A stretch of 64,000 nucleotides of DNA from Strigamia acuminata. Taxonomy: Eukaryota > Arthropoda > Chilopoda > Geophilomorpha > Linotaeniidae. Shown here in pieces: positions 53,901 to 63,493 of the stretch. The notes beneath the pieces are model-generated. The model ran no database searches. It saw only the letters and a program-made list of their open reading frames with translations, and had not been told where the DNA came from. The stretch lies in the NCBI GenBank assembly GCA_949358305.1, contig OX442314.1, positions 50,104,581 to 50,168,580 on the forward strand. Reading direction: 5' to 3'. The position numbers and the translations under genes were made by a program. The first letter of the stretch is position 1. Every line of letters begins with the position of its first letter.

Positions 53901-55294
53901 CTTTGTAATTGGAAATCTTGCTCTAACCTGATTGATTTAGAAGTTAGCAAGTGAATGACTTTGAAAATGACTTTCAAGGTCAAATTTGATGACATCATTG
54001 GATTGCTCTCACCCAACTTCCTGTATGATCGCTTCATCAAAGTTGACCTAGATGGGAAATACTCTGTATTTGAGGGGATCAGACTTTTCCTCCACCCTTT
54101 ATAAGCTGTAAGTTGTTAGTCACTAACAACAGAAAAGTTATTATATTACTATGCAACATCATTCTGTAATACTGCGTACTTTTAACGGAACTTCTAAATA
54201 TCGGCCGATAAGATAGCAGATACCGATATTGGCATTGATATTTCTAAAATGTTTCTGTTAAGCATAAAAGCCTAATACTGTAATAATTAAATTGTGTTCC
54301 ATGTCTATTAGAGGGCGTTAAGAGGCATGTCGTCTATAGCAAGTGTTCTATTTGGTGAAAGGAGTTACATATCGACAGTATACGGAAAATGCATTCACAT
54401 CAAATCAAGTAAATTAATTATTTTCAATAGTTAAATGTATGTAAATGTAAATGTAAATGGGATTACGGTGCAACTCTCAATCTAAAGTACGATCAATATA
54501 CAGGATGTTTCGTTTAAGACGTTGAAGGGCAAATGATTTTCATGCATAATCAGCTATTTAACTTCATGACTTGTAGATATTTTTAATGCCAGAAGAAAAA
54601 AGAATCAATGTCAAAGCATTTGCAATGCATCCTCATAACTCAAGAATGATAATTGAGCTTTTTAAACAAACTGTGAGTAGGCCTACTAAACGTGTCTAAT
54701 AGTTATAGTTATTTTACTACGAAAAAATGCAATGTAGATTGAAAGATTGGATTCTCCAATAAACCCATGCTTGTCTGCAACGGATTTTGAAAGATGCGAA
54801 ACCAACTGTCTCAAAAATCAGTTGTCAAAAGAAAATATCAAATGCAGGTTAATCAATTCCATTTAGACAAAGTTAATTTGATGTTAATTGCTTGTTTTGT
54901 AACAAACAGATTGCCATTCATGAATTTATCGTCTTTACTGATATGCAACACATCGGCTTCAGCAAAATTAACGAGAAAATCCTACTTGAACGTTTATTCC
55001 AACGCTGATGTTCTTCGCGACTGCAACTGTCCGCCCCCTTGCAGCCAGATAGTTTACACGGCATTCAGCGAATACGAGCAAACATTTATTTTTAATAATG
55101 TAGTATCGACTAAATTTCAATTCAAAACTAACATAAATGAAGTGTTTAATCAACAATTTGTAATGCCATTTTCAAAGTGTATTAATGATATTGGGTCAAT
55201 TTTGGGGTTTTTCCTAGCAGTCTCAGTTCTCTCATCTTTGCAATTATTGCAAACTATGTGTTCTATCATTAACGATAAGATTTTTCCAAAATAA
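50951..55294 (+). CDS. Tandem (two-module) DEG/ENaC-family cation channel gene, second module incompletely resolved
   Basis: The DEG/ENaC family forms trimeric Na+ channels in the plasma membrane. I place exons at 50951-51290, 51350-51456, 51561-51639, 51746-51831, 52044-52148, 52255-52364 and 52487-53291. All are GT-AG with consistent phases and together encode 544 residues from ATG 50951. Module 1 has TM1 (residues about 41-62), a Cys-rich extracellular part and TM2 (about 357-390) with the GxS filter as GVS (375-377). Exon 7 then runs without a stop into a second TM1 (about 438-462) and the start of a second extracellular domain. Further exons fit at 54312-54408 (VYGKCIHIK), 54577-54672, 54738-54847 and 54910-55294. 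The last two copy the 110 nt length and phases of exon 6 and the content of exon 7, ending in a TM2 with AVS. The frame between 54408 and 54577 could not be closed, so a short exon is missing or lost. Confidence 0.7.
53377..54101. mobile_element. Foldback element (long inverted-repeat MITE) in the channel gene
   Basis: Two arms of about 260 bp (53377-53640 and 53840-54101) are inverted copies, for example TGAAGCGATCATA-AGGAAGT and TTGCTCTAACCTGATT-type words on opposite strands. The ends read CAGGGTGGAAAAAAGTCTG and CAGACTTTTCCTCCACCC, next to TA on each side. No coding capacity. It sits between exons of the channel gene, in the intron after 53291. Confidence 0.85.
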
Positions 55295-55417
55295 TTTTAA
55301 ATATGTCTAGAGATGAGTGAAAATACTTCGTTTAAAAAATTTATTGATAGATAAAAGCATCATAGGTTATATTTAAAACTTATATTTCACATTTGTATCA
55401 CTTTAGTGTTTTCCAGC

Positions 55418-55632
55418 CATCTTCTGAAGATGGAAATATATTTATCTGGAAATATTTATCATATGTAATCTCATTATTGTGAATTATACATTATTATGCA
55501 TTATTATACATTGCATATACATTATACATTATTATGTATAATATTAAGTGTTTTTATGTAACACGCTGTTGTGGTTTATGATTGATGCATAAAGTCCAAT
55601 TTATTTAATTTGAGTTATTCGAATTTTAATCG
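55418..55632. repeat. Dispersed repeat R3, copy 1
   Basis: Matches 63780-63950: CTTCTGAAGATGGAAATATA, TCTGGAAATATTTATCA, TGTTGTGGTTTATGATTG and ATAAAGTCCAATTTATTTAA are shared in order. Non-coding. Confidence 0.8.
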
Positions 55633-55816
55633 CCTCTTCTGTGTGCTACCATGGTCACTTAATGTGGAGGACAGGACAAAAATAGGTGGAAATGAGGGTC
55701 AATATAATTTGAGAATTTGGACACTAGATGGTGCTACATTTTGAGCCAGAGGGCATGACAAATTCCAATTGGTTGGGCATCCAATCTACCACCATCCCTA
55801 GAATCAAAATTTATTC

Positions 55817-56569
55817 TTATTTTGTGATTGGAAAAACTATATTTGGTGTTGGAGGAATATTTTTTTTACATTCTTTTTTGTCATGTCTATATTCCGCTTT
55901 CAGTTCCCACATATTCCTATTAGGGTTCTTCACATGGTAAGTGCAAAACTCCTTGAGAATTTCTTTCAGATAAGTTAAAGGTTGTGCAGTAATTGCGAGT
56001 AAATCCTTAATATTGTAATACTGATGCTTCTCAAAAGCTGCAAACAGCATTTCCAGCACTTTATCTTTATCCATCCGAACTCTCTTTCCGTCGATCTTCT
56101 TCTTCTTCGAATTAATCTCAACCACTTTTGGATGTTTCGACACCGGTTTGTGCGCCACAACCCTGTCCACCTGCTGGGCACTCCGACCCGCCGAACTAGC
56201 CCCAACTAACGTCTCCTTTGTCGACTTTATGGATCCCAAATCGGCCGTGCAGGGTCGACAATCCGCTCTCTCCACCACTTTTCCTTCCACGCACAATTGG
56301 TCTCCATTCTGCGAATAAATCGTCAAATTCTGTCCGTTATTTCTTTGCATCGTCAATCTGTGCTCCTTCAAACATGTCTTCCCATCCGCCTTTTTTCCCT
56401 GCAAAACAAACCGGGCATCGATCGTAGATGCAGACGAAGAAGCCGGCAAACCGACTTTTCTAATTACTAGCTTTGCAACTTCCGGTTGACTTGTCTCGTT
56501 CCAACGATCGGACATATATTTCGGCACTTTGACGAGCCACACTTTTCTGGTTCCGTTCACAGATTCCAT
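55817..56569 (-). CDS. GTF2F2: Transcription initiation factor IIF subunit beta (RAP30 homologue)
   Basis: A 250-residue single-exon gene. TFIIF beta binds RNA polymerase II with the alpha subunit and helps deliver it to promoters, acting in the nucleus. The N-terminus (KVWLVKVPKYMSDRWNE) and residues up to about 120 match the dimerisation barrel that pairs with TFIIF alpha. Residues about 172-238 (RVRMDKDKVLEMLFAAFEKHQYYNIKDL, ending MWELKAEYR) are the C-terminal winged helix that contacts DNA. The length equals the usual 249-270 residues. ATG at 56569 is right, since the frame then starts with the conserved N-terminus. A TATATAAA lies at 56618-56625, about 50 bp upstream. The lack of introns could mean a retrogene, but several nearby genes are also intronless. 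Confidence 0.95.
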   Translation of the reverse strand: MESVNGTRKVWLVKVPKYMSDRWNETSQPEVAKLVIRKVGLPASSSASTIDARFVLQGKKADGKTCLKEHRLTMQRNNGQNLTIYSQNGDQLCVEGKVVERADCRPCTADLGSIKSTKETLVGASSAGRSAQQVDRVVAHKPVSKHPKVVEINSKKKKIDGKRVRMDKDKVLEMLFAAFEKHQYYNIKDLLAITAQPLTYLKEILKEFCTYHVKNPNRNMWELKAEYRHDKKECKKNIPPTPNIVFPITK

Positions 56570-56617
56570 CGCTAATCAAAGTCAGGAAATAATGTCTTTT
56601 AAGATGTACAAAAAGGG

Positions 56618-56625
56618 TTTATATA
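56618..56625 (-). promoter_or_regulatory. TATA box of the TFIIF-beta gene
   Basis: The minus-strand word TATATAAA lies 49-56 bp before the ATG. That spacing would leave a 5' untranslated leader of about 20 nt. Confidence 0.45.
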
Positions 56626-56799
56626 CTACAATTAGTCACGGAATTGAAGTTATGCGAGAACGAATGATTGTGACAATGCTTAAGACGACTGAATTGATAG
56701 TTTATTCAATAATGTGTCGCGTCCTACTTGGTATAGGTTTAAATAGCGCTAACGTGTAATACTTTACCTGTGATCAATTATGTAAATACCCAAATGAAT

Positions 56800-57755
56800 A
56801 CCAAATGTATGTAAATAAACAGGTAATTTATTCACCAGGCTTTATGCCTTTAAAATACACTCAGTAATAATTCTAGAGTCGACGTGGTCAGCGTCGAACA
56901 AAGGATTTCTCAAGATGGCGTCGTCGATTCCGCGTGGTCGGCGGAACAAAGGCGGCGTCTCGAGTTGTCGTTAATTCGTCACGGATTCGTCTTCACGGAC
57001 GCGGTGGAATGCTCTTTCGAGTCTTCTATCCGTGCCTGTTGTCTAGGGTTTGTTTAGCGTCGCAGAGGCCTCGTCTAGGAACTTTGGGGTTCCCTACAAA
57101 GCACTCGGACACTTACTTCGGCGAATAATCGTCTGGGCGATTATTCTGGGTGATTTCACAAGGGCTATTCTCGTGCTTTCGCAGGAATAGCTCGCAAGTG
57201 ACTTCGTGAGAGTTACAGTTTGCACTTTACTCAGCGATCCTCGATCAATCCTAACTTGTAGTTGAAGTTGGCCTGACGGTGAGGTAGTTGCTGTGTTCTT
57301 GGTGTCGTTTGTGTAAGTTCTGACTTTAGGCGGGAAACACAGCCTTTTATGCAGTGGGGTGAAGGGCCGGCGATCAACCAATGGGGGCTGACCATCAGCC
57401 GCTTCCTCCCCCTCGGGGCACACACCTGCCATGGGGAGGTGGAGCCAACTCGGGGGGGAACGACTCTTCAATCACAGTGACTCAGAGGACAAGCATCCGC
57501 CCTGGGGGGACACTTATCCAACTGGGTCACCACAAATGGTTGGGGTTTATATACCCCAATAATGTCACGTTCTGTAAACGTGACGATGTCACGTTTTATA
57601 TACATGACAGGTCACTCGACCAATCAGTGTCGAGTTGACCAATACATATGTGTAAAAAGAAAAAAAAATATGTCAATTCGATGTTACAACATTTGGTCAC
57701 GCCGAGGTGACGTTACACCGTTGTCAGTATCACTTACCGGGGCCGATACAACAAA
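56800..57755. mobile_element. Possible solo LTR or other GC-richer repeat
   Basis: The block is GC-richer than its flanks. It begins near TGTATGTAAATAAACAGG and ends near GGGCCGATACA, has TATA words at its right side (GTTTATATACCCC, about 57546) and no coding frame. TG...CA ends fit a solo LTR on the minus strand, but no clear duplication or second copy exists here. Confidence 0.3.
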
Positions 57756-58734
57756 AACTTGACAGATTAATTCAATTAGTTTCTTTTCCCTTAGAGGACT
57801 CTGTTGTCAGCCAATCGTCGGTTTTGGTCGCGCATGGTTGAGAAGAAGGACTCGGAAGGACCACAGACCACACAGCGCAACATTGTTACATGAATATTAA
57901 ACTTACATCCACAAGTATGCAGGGAAAGGTTTATTTTTTTTTATAATACTATAATATTAATTGATTTGTTAGTGTTGATGCGAACACTGGAAAAAAAAAT
58001 ATGGCTTTAAACGTCTTTTGATTGCTGAAAAATTAATGTAAATTTTAACTTTCTGCTTTGTAAATTTTTGTTTTAATCAATAACTTTACAAAATTAAAAA
58101 GACATTTTACAATAAATTTAGTATTAAATTCTGCCTTAGATTATTAATAATTAATGGTATCATGGACCAATATACTTTTAAAAAAGTATCGGAGGATTGT
58201 TATGCTTCCATTTGCAGATGATGAACTGCTTTTGACATGGATATTTCAGCAAGAAAATGATTCTAAGCATAGTCAAGTCGATGGCCCAGTGTTCGAAACT
58301 CATCACGTTTAGATTTCGACTTGGCTGGCCTGCACAATCATACAAATGCTACACACCAATAAATGGCAAGTATAAATTAGGATAACAATTACAAAGGAAT
58401 TAAGTTGCATCACTTAAATCCGAATAACTATAAAAAATTGGTGCACTGTTTTCAACAAGCATCACTCCTATGCATATGTCTTCTTTAGTCAAAGTGACAC
58501 TGATTAAGGGTTTTATTGCTGTTGAAATTATCTTTTATTGCTTTTAGACAAACACACACTTCTTGCTACAGTATATAGTTGTAAGATTTGTCATTATAAT
58601 CGACCGTTCTGAAAATTGAATTACAGTAAAACATTTTTTAAAAAATTAATAAAAAATAATTTTTGTAAAATTTGGCTTTAATGATCCATTTTCTGTCTTG
58701 ATTTTGTGGATAAAGTGGACAAATTAAAACTCTG
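57756..58734. other. AT-rich intergenic DNA
   Basis: No gene or clear repeat structure is seen. The words CTGGAAAAAAAAATATGGCTTTA at about 57987 are similar to 29316 but too short to define a family. Confidence 0.4.
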
Positions 58735-59318
58735 AATCAAGGCTAAGTGTCCTCGTATTTAAATCATTTTATTTCTCGAATAAAATCACTTCAGTCGTTT
58801 CATTCGTATCATGAATGACATTTCGTTTATCGCAACCAAATCAAATGGCCAATTATTATTGCATCAGGGCTTCCTATATCGAATTTCGAAGCGTGTACTG
58901 GGAAATCTTAAATCTTATTGGAAATGTAATGACGGTTGTAAGGCAACAGTTGTTTTGTCTAATGATTCTCTTTCACGGCTTCCTTCATTTGGGCTTTTAA
59001 CTGTTTAGCGACGACTTGTCCCGGGTTCGGTGCATGGGTGTGAACACCTCGATGACTAATGACTATCCTACAAGTCATTAGACAAAACAACTGTTGCCTT
59101 ACAACCGACATTACATTTCCAATAAGATTTAAGATTTCCTGGTATACGCTTCGAAATTCGATATAGGAAGCCCTGATGCAATAATAATTGGCCATTTGAT
59201 TTGGTTGCAATAAACGAAATGTCATTCATGATACGACTGAAACGACTAAAACGAATAAAACGACTGAAGTGATTTTATTCGGGAAATAAAATGATTTAAA
59301 TACGAGGACATTTAGCCA
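58735..59318 (-). pseudogene. FLYWCH zinc-finger gene fragment caught in an inverted duplication
   Basis: On the minus strand, ATG 59229 starts MNDISFIATKSNGQLLLHQG, then LYRISKR, SYWKCN and VGCKATVVLSND. After a +1 frame change come HTHAPNPGQ and QLKAQMKEAV. This is the FLYWCH zinc finger (YWxC...C...HxH) found in arthropod regulatory and transposon-derived proteins. The first arm (about 59068-59318) is repeated inverted at 58735-58965, so the same start is also encoded on plus from ATG 58811. The region 58966-59067 is single. The frame change and lack of continuing exons mark it as a broken gene or transposon-captured piece. Confidence 0.6.
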
Positions 59319-59632
59319 TGATTGGCTATTCACATGGAACGTCTGGTAGACGCATACGTACGATGAGTAAGCGACCCCTAGTTGTTTTGTTTTAAAAAAA
59401 TTAAATAAAAAAGTTTAACAATTTATTCTTTACTGTTTCGCCATGCCGCTGCCGATATTGAAAGCGCGGCATGAATTTCCGTGCGAGCGAAGCAGTAGAG
59501 CTTCAAATTCTATCGTAGCAGCGAGGAACGGAATCCTCGTGTTTTTGATGCCATTTGTGCACCCAGATCGCACTACTAGGTCGGCGCACTCACTACCCCT
59601 AGCTCCCTACGCGGTCGGCGCACAAGTTGGAC

Positions 59633-59640
59633 TATAAATA
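59633..59640 (+). promoter_or_regulatory. TATA box of histone H4
   Basis: TATAAATA lies about 95 bp upstream of the H4 ATG, so transcription should start near 59665. This is the usual layout of metazoan replication-dependent histone genes. Confidence 0.75.
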
Positions 59641-59724
59641 CAGCTTTCTGACAGCGGGAATAATCATTATGCTTTGAGTAAGCAAGCGTGCAGTTGTAAC
59701 AGCGATTTTCTCTCTCCGATTTGA

Positions 59725-60045
<321 letters not shown>

Positions 60046-60079
60046 AACCAACGAGTTATTTCAAGTTATTTCAACAATT

Positions 60080-60117
60080 GGCCCTTTTTAGAGCCACACG
60101 ATTTAAAGAAAGAAGCG
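60080..60117 (+). terminator. Histone 3' stem-loop and downstream element
   Basis: GGCCCTTTTTAGAGCC (60080-60095) forms the 6-bp-stem, 4-base-loop histone 3' hairpin with one C-A mismatch. ACA follows, then the purine-rich AAAGAAAGAAGCG (60105-60117), which fits the U7 snRNA pairing site. Together they direct cleavage without polyadenylation. Confidence 0.85.
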
Positions 60118-60584
60118 AACTTTTATTACTGTTATTTGAATAAATAAAAATACGAAAATGAAAATTTTAGTTCTAAAATGTAAATTTAAATTGTTCTTCA
60201 AGCAGCCGTTTTCCTCTCCACATTTTTCTATAGTGCGCTTGTTTGCAATCCGTAAAGCAATCTAACCGTGACATCTTTCTTCTCTTGTTAAAATAAATTT
60301 TTTATTTAATTATTTTGACATATTGATAATGAGATTGTGATAATAACAAATACCGTACCGTACCTTTTTCAAGCTTTACATTTTTACTTTGACTTTCTCC
60401 AGCTTGGTTCTTTATACTTAATTTTTTCGTTTTCGTCATAAAATTAGAATAAGTGATACAAAAAAAATTTAATTCCTAATATTCAGCACAATTAGAGATG
60501 AATTATCAATAATCGGAAACTGATTATTCTATTTTATTGTTTACAGCCAGAAATAGAACAAATGAACCGTAAAAAAAACTAATT
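60118..60584. other. AT-rich intergenic DNA between H4 and the RRM gene
   Basis: Nothing recognisable apart from AATAAA-like words. Confidence 0.4.
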
Positions 60585-61236
60585 CTAAGATTTAAGCATC
60601 CATTCTAAATCGCTGAAGTTACTCTCGTTCAATTTGTCCTCATCGTCCATCCCATCATACAAATCTTCGTCGTCATTGTTGCTGTCGTGCAACTTTTCAT
60701 CATCGTGTATTCCTTCGTTCAATTTTTGGTTGTTAACAAATTTATCATCAGTTACGAGTTTCTCTTGCACTGCACCTGCAGTACTTTCTTGAGGAACTAC
60801 ATCAGATTGAGTAGGTTTACTGATCGAATCTAGTCTAGGTCGTTTGCTTTCTTGAAGCACTACATCAGATTCTAGTCTAGGTCGTTTCTTTGGAGATCTC
60901 GATTTAACGGGAGACCTCTGGCGGTATGATTTCACACGCGATCGCGATTTCATCGCTGCCACGATTAGAATCATAAGTTCTTCTCGAATCGAAATTGCGT
61001 GGTTTCTCTCTTTCGTTTCCACGACTTCGGGCGTATTGCACCAATGCCGGTTGACCAAGCAAGTTGTGGCCATTCAAGCGCGAAACAGCTTCGTCGGCGT
61101 CCCGATTATTCGCCAATTGCACAAAAGCAAAGCCAATTCGAAGATAAATTTCGTGGATTTCGTATCCCTTCAAGAAATCCTCAATGTCTCTGTTGCAAAC
61201 GTCGCGCGCTAATCCACCGAGAAAAATTCGTGACAT
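60585..61236 (-). CDS. RRM protein with RS-like tail (SR splicing-factor-like), frame broken once
   Basis: The minus-strand ATG at 61236 gives one RRM (residues 1-72): RNP2 RIFLGGL and RNP1 IGFAFVQL are both present, and the domain ends ALVQYARS. The frame then reads DSRRTYDSNRGSDE and runs into non-typical sequence to a stop at 60904. The adjacent frame continues at about 60960 with KSRSRVKSYRQRSPVKSRSPKKRPR, an RS-type stretch. It carries on as a tail of about 120 residues, acidic at the end (DDEKLHDSNNDDEDLYDGMDDED), to a stop at 60585. A one-base indel near 60950-60970 would join them. It is either an assembly error or a true mutation that removes the RS domain. SR proteins bind exonic enhancers and recruit spliceosome parts in the nucleus. 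Intronless, so a retrocopy is possible. Confidence 0.7.
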
Positions 61237-61544
61237 TGTAATGTATGAAAAAATTGACTGTCTACGAATCGCTCTGGATGATAATGACTATGTACGACAT
61301 TCTCCTCTATGTTATATACGGAAACTACATTCCTACACGTCGCTAAGACGTTTTCGAGTGCAACGTCAGTCACACGTTTTTCTTATACTTGGTCAATGAC
61401 AAAACGGAGACACGAAAATTATTTTGGTTAATCTGCAATTTAATTTAATGAGAAAATACATTAATGTCTTTTGGCAATTATTAACATTATTAAGCTTCTT
61501 TTTGTGTTAGTCATTAATTAAACCCACGTAGGTTTACTTTATAT
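61237..61544. other. Spacer between RRM gene and tRNA-Gly
   Basis: No gene. It presumably contains the minus-strand promoter of the RRM gene and the plus-strand upstream of the tRNA. No clear motif was identified. Confidence 0.4.
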
Positions 61545-61616
61545 GCGATGGTGGTATAATGGTCAGCATAGCTGCTTCCCAAGCAGTTGATCCGGGTTCG
61601 ATTCCCGGCCATCGCA
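61545..61616 (+). tRNA. tRNA-Gly: tRNA-Gly(CCC)
   Basis: A full 72-nt cloverleaf: acceptor GCGATGG pairs CCATCGC, D arm GGTATAATGGTCAGCATA, anticodon stem GCTGC/GCAGT around loop TTCCCAA with anticodon CCC, T arm CCGGGTTCGATTCCCGG, discriminator A. A box (TGGTATAATGG) and B box (GGTTCGATTCC) are canonical. A T-rich run starting at 61621 would terminate pol III. Confidence 0.97.
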
Positions 61617-61828
61617 AATGTTTTTATTTTTTTTTATCTATTTTGAATTATTTTTAGCGGACATCCGTCTGTAAATCTGTAAAGATTGTTCGCTCCAACT
61701 ATGTTTACAAGATTTTACATGGTTTAACTAGTTATTTTGTATTACATTTTAAAATTGGTTGACTCCAACTAAAACCCAATATGGTGGATAGGAAGTCATG
61801 CGACTATTTAAATAATTGCAGAATTGAC
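61617..61828. other. Spacer with pol III terminator
   Basis: Begins with a T-rich run (61621-61637) serving the tRNA. No gene in the rest. Confidence 0.5.
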
Positions 61829-63403
61829 TTACGTTGCACATAAGCCGAAATAAAGGTCATCTAAAGGATTCACCGTATACCCCAAGTACACAAACTTTCC
61901 ACTTTTAATATAATACACCCACAATGCATTATTCCCGTCCACAGCCAACACAAATAAAAAATCGCAACTAGCCATCAACAGAGTAAAATTAGCCAAACCT
62001 TCGACTTTCCAATCACTCCACTCGTCCGCGTTTACATCGTAAACAATCAACAAATCTGGTTCACCGAAAAAGAATATTTTCCTCTTGCAGTGCTCTTCAT
62101 TCAAACAATGACACCGAATCACAGACATATCACGATACGGTATAACCGCACGAGTCTTCCGCCAATTAAATCTGCCGTTGTACACGAAAAGAAATTGATC
62201 GGTTTCCGACACGCAATACAACGAGCCGTCAATCAAAGCCACGGAAAACCACGCGCGGGTTTCCCCGTGACTGGCAATGTACGCAGTTTGTGGATATCGC
62301 AAATCCGAAGTGCGAACAAATCTGATCGTGCCGTTGAATTGTAAATAGACGCAGTTCTTGTCGAGAAATATCATTTCTCTTCTCCGGGGATACACGGGGA
62401 AGAAGGTCAAACTTGTGGCAGTGTTGGGAGCGAAATTGGCCTCTGTCGTCCACTTGAGCTGCTCGAAATGACCGGTGGCGTGACTGGCGTCGCGTTTCAT
62501 CCCGAAAATGTCCCCTTCGCGTTTGACGATAAAAGCTTGGTCGTGCCACACTTTGGGGTTCTGAATCGAGCCGCAGAAAGCCGTGCACCAATGGGGTTGG
62601 TCTTGAGGTTTGATTTTGTTTTTGAATTCGTAGACGAGGCTGGTCGCTGCGCCCGTTGCGCCGTCGATCGAAAATAAATGCAATTGGAGTTTTTCTTTGG
62701 AGACGTTGGTCGGACGCGATTGCAACTCGTCGTTGAAGAAACGTTGGAGTTTTTCGGTTAAGAAATTTTTTTCTAGAATTTTTGTTATGAAAGGGGTCGT
62801 CAACGATGTGAAATCGAGTTTGGATATGACGCCTTCGATCTTAGAGAGTCTGTGACGTTTGTCAGTTGCCCACGTGAGTAGGAAGTCCGCCAGATCGTCG
62901 CTGGAATCGTAGAATTTTCCGTGATCCATTAACCGCCTGATTTGGTCTTCGTCGAATGTGTCGCGGCGCTTAATCTGGTTCATGTTCGTCCACACGAATT
63001 CGTATACCGTGTCCGTCCGGTCGTAGAGTTGAGCCGCGAGCCAGACGTCGCACTGCGACTCGAGGAAATGTTTGCGCAGTAGAATTTGCCAGACAAAATC
63101 GAACATTTCAGTTAGATCCATCAGATGCGAGTTTTCTAGAACTTGCCACAAATCGGGTTGGTCGTGCGACGAAAGGCTTATCGTGCCGTCGTAGACGAAA
63201 TGCAGGATTGCGGTCACGGTTTTCAGCGAAATGTGTCGGCATTGAACGGTGTTTGTGTTCGATTCGGACATGTTTGTGTCGAACATGGCGGCGAAATATT
63301 TTGACTGTTTTAAATTGTTTTTGTGCGCGCGGACCGGGCCGTTTTTTGTTTCAAAAGTGACGTCTGGACGAGGTTGCGAAGGGATGAAGTAATGGTCGTC
63401 CAT
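61829..63403 (-). CDS. BTB-BACK-Kelch-like protein (524 residues)
   Basis: A single-exon gene. The start chosen is ATG 63403 (MDDHYFIPSQPRPDVTF) because a TATA box ends only about 40 bp upstream, which leaves no room for the longer ORF. Residues about 10-110 are a BTB domain (DVTFETKNGPVRAHKNNL, SKYFAAMF, LHFVYDGTISL). Residues about 115-240 form a BACK helical region (DVWLAAQLYDRTDTV). The remainder contains beta-propeller-like segments with diverged kelch character (SLYCVSETDQFLFVYN, LLIVYDVNADEWSDWKVEG). Family members usually act as substrate adaptors of cullin-3 ubiquitin ligases in the cytoplasm. The kelch repeats are too diverged to count with confidence. No defect is seen. Confidence 0.85.
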   Translation of the reverse strand: MDDHYFIPSQPRPDVTFETKNGPVRAHKNNLKQSKYFAAMFDTNMSESNTNTVQCRHISLKTVTAILHFVYDGTISLSSHDQPDLWQVLENSHLMDLTEMFDFVWQILLRKHFLESQCDVWLAAQLYDRTDTVYEFVWTNMNQIKRRDTFDEDQIRRLMDHGKFYDSSDDLADFLLTWATDKRHRLSKIEGVISKLDFTSLTTPFITKILEKNFLTEKLQRFFNDELQSRPTNVSKEKLQLHLFSIDGATGAATSLVYEFKNKIKPQDQPHWCTAFCGSIQNPKVWHDQAFIVKREGDIFGMKRDASHATGHFEQLKWTTEANFAPNTATSLTFFPVYPRRREMIFLDKNCVYLQFNGTIRFVRTSDLRYPQTAYIASHGETRAWFSVALIDGSLYCVSETDQFLFVYNGRFNWRKTRAVIPYRDMSVIRCHCLNEEHCKRKIFFFGEPDLLIVYDVNADEWSDWKVEGLANFTLLMASCDFLFVLAVDGNNALWVYYIKSGKFVYLGYTVNPLDDLYFGLCAT

Positions 63404-63442
63404 ATTTACGAGAAGGATAACTGTTGGCTCTAAGAAAGTGAG

Positions 63443-63455
63443 ATTTATATTTATA
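63443..63455 (-). promoter_or_regulatory. TATA box of the BTB gene
   Basis: The minus-strand word TATAAATATAAAT ends 40 bp before ATG 63403, which leaves roughly 10-15 nt of leader. Confidence 0.55.
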
Positions 63456-63493
63456 CACGTAGTGTTTACGTTTGTGTAACGTCGTGTAAGCAT

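Noticed and set aside
62090-62677. Plus-strand ORFs within the BTB gene
   Set aside because: Antisense shadows of a well-supported coding frame.
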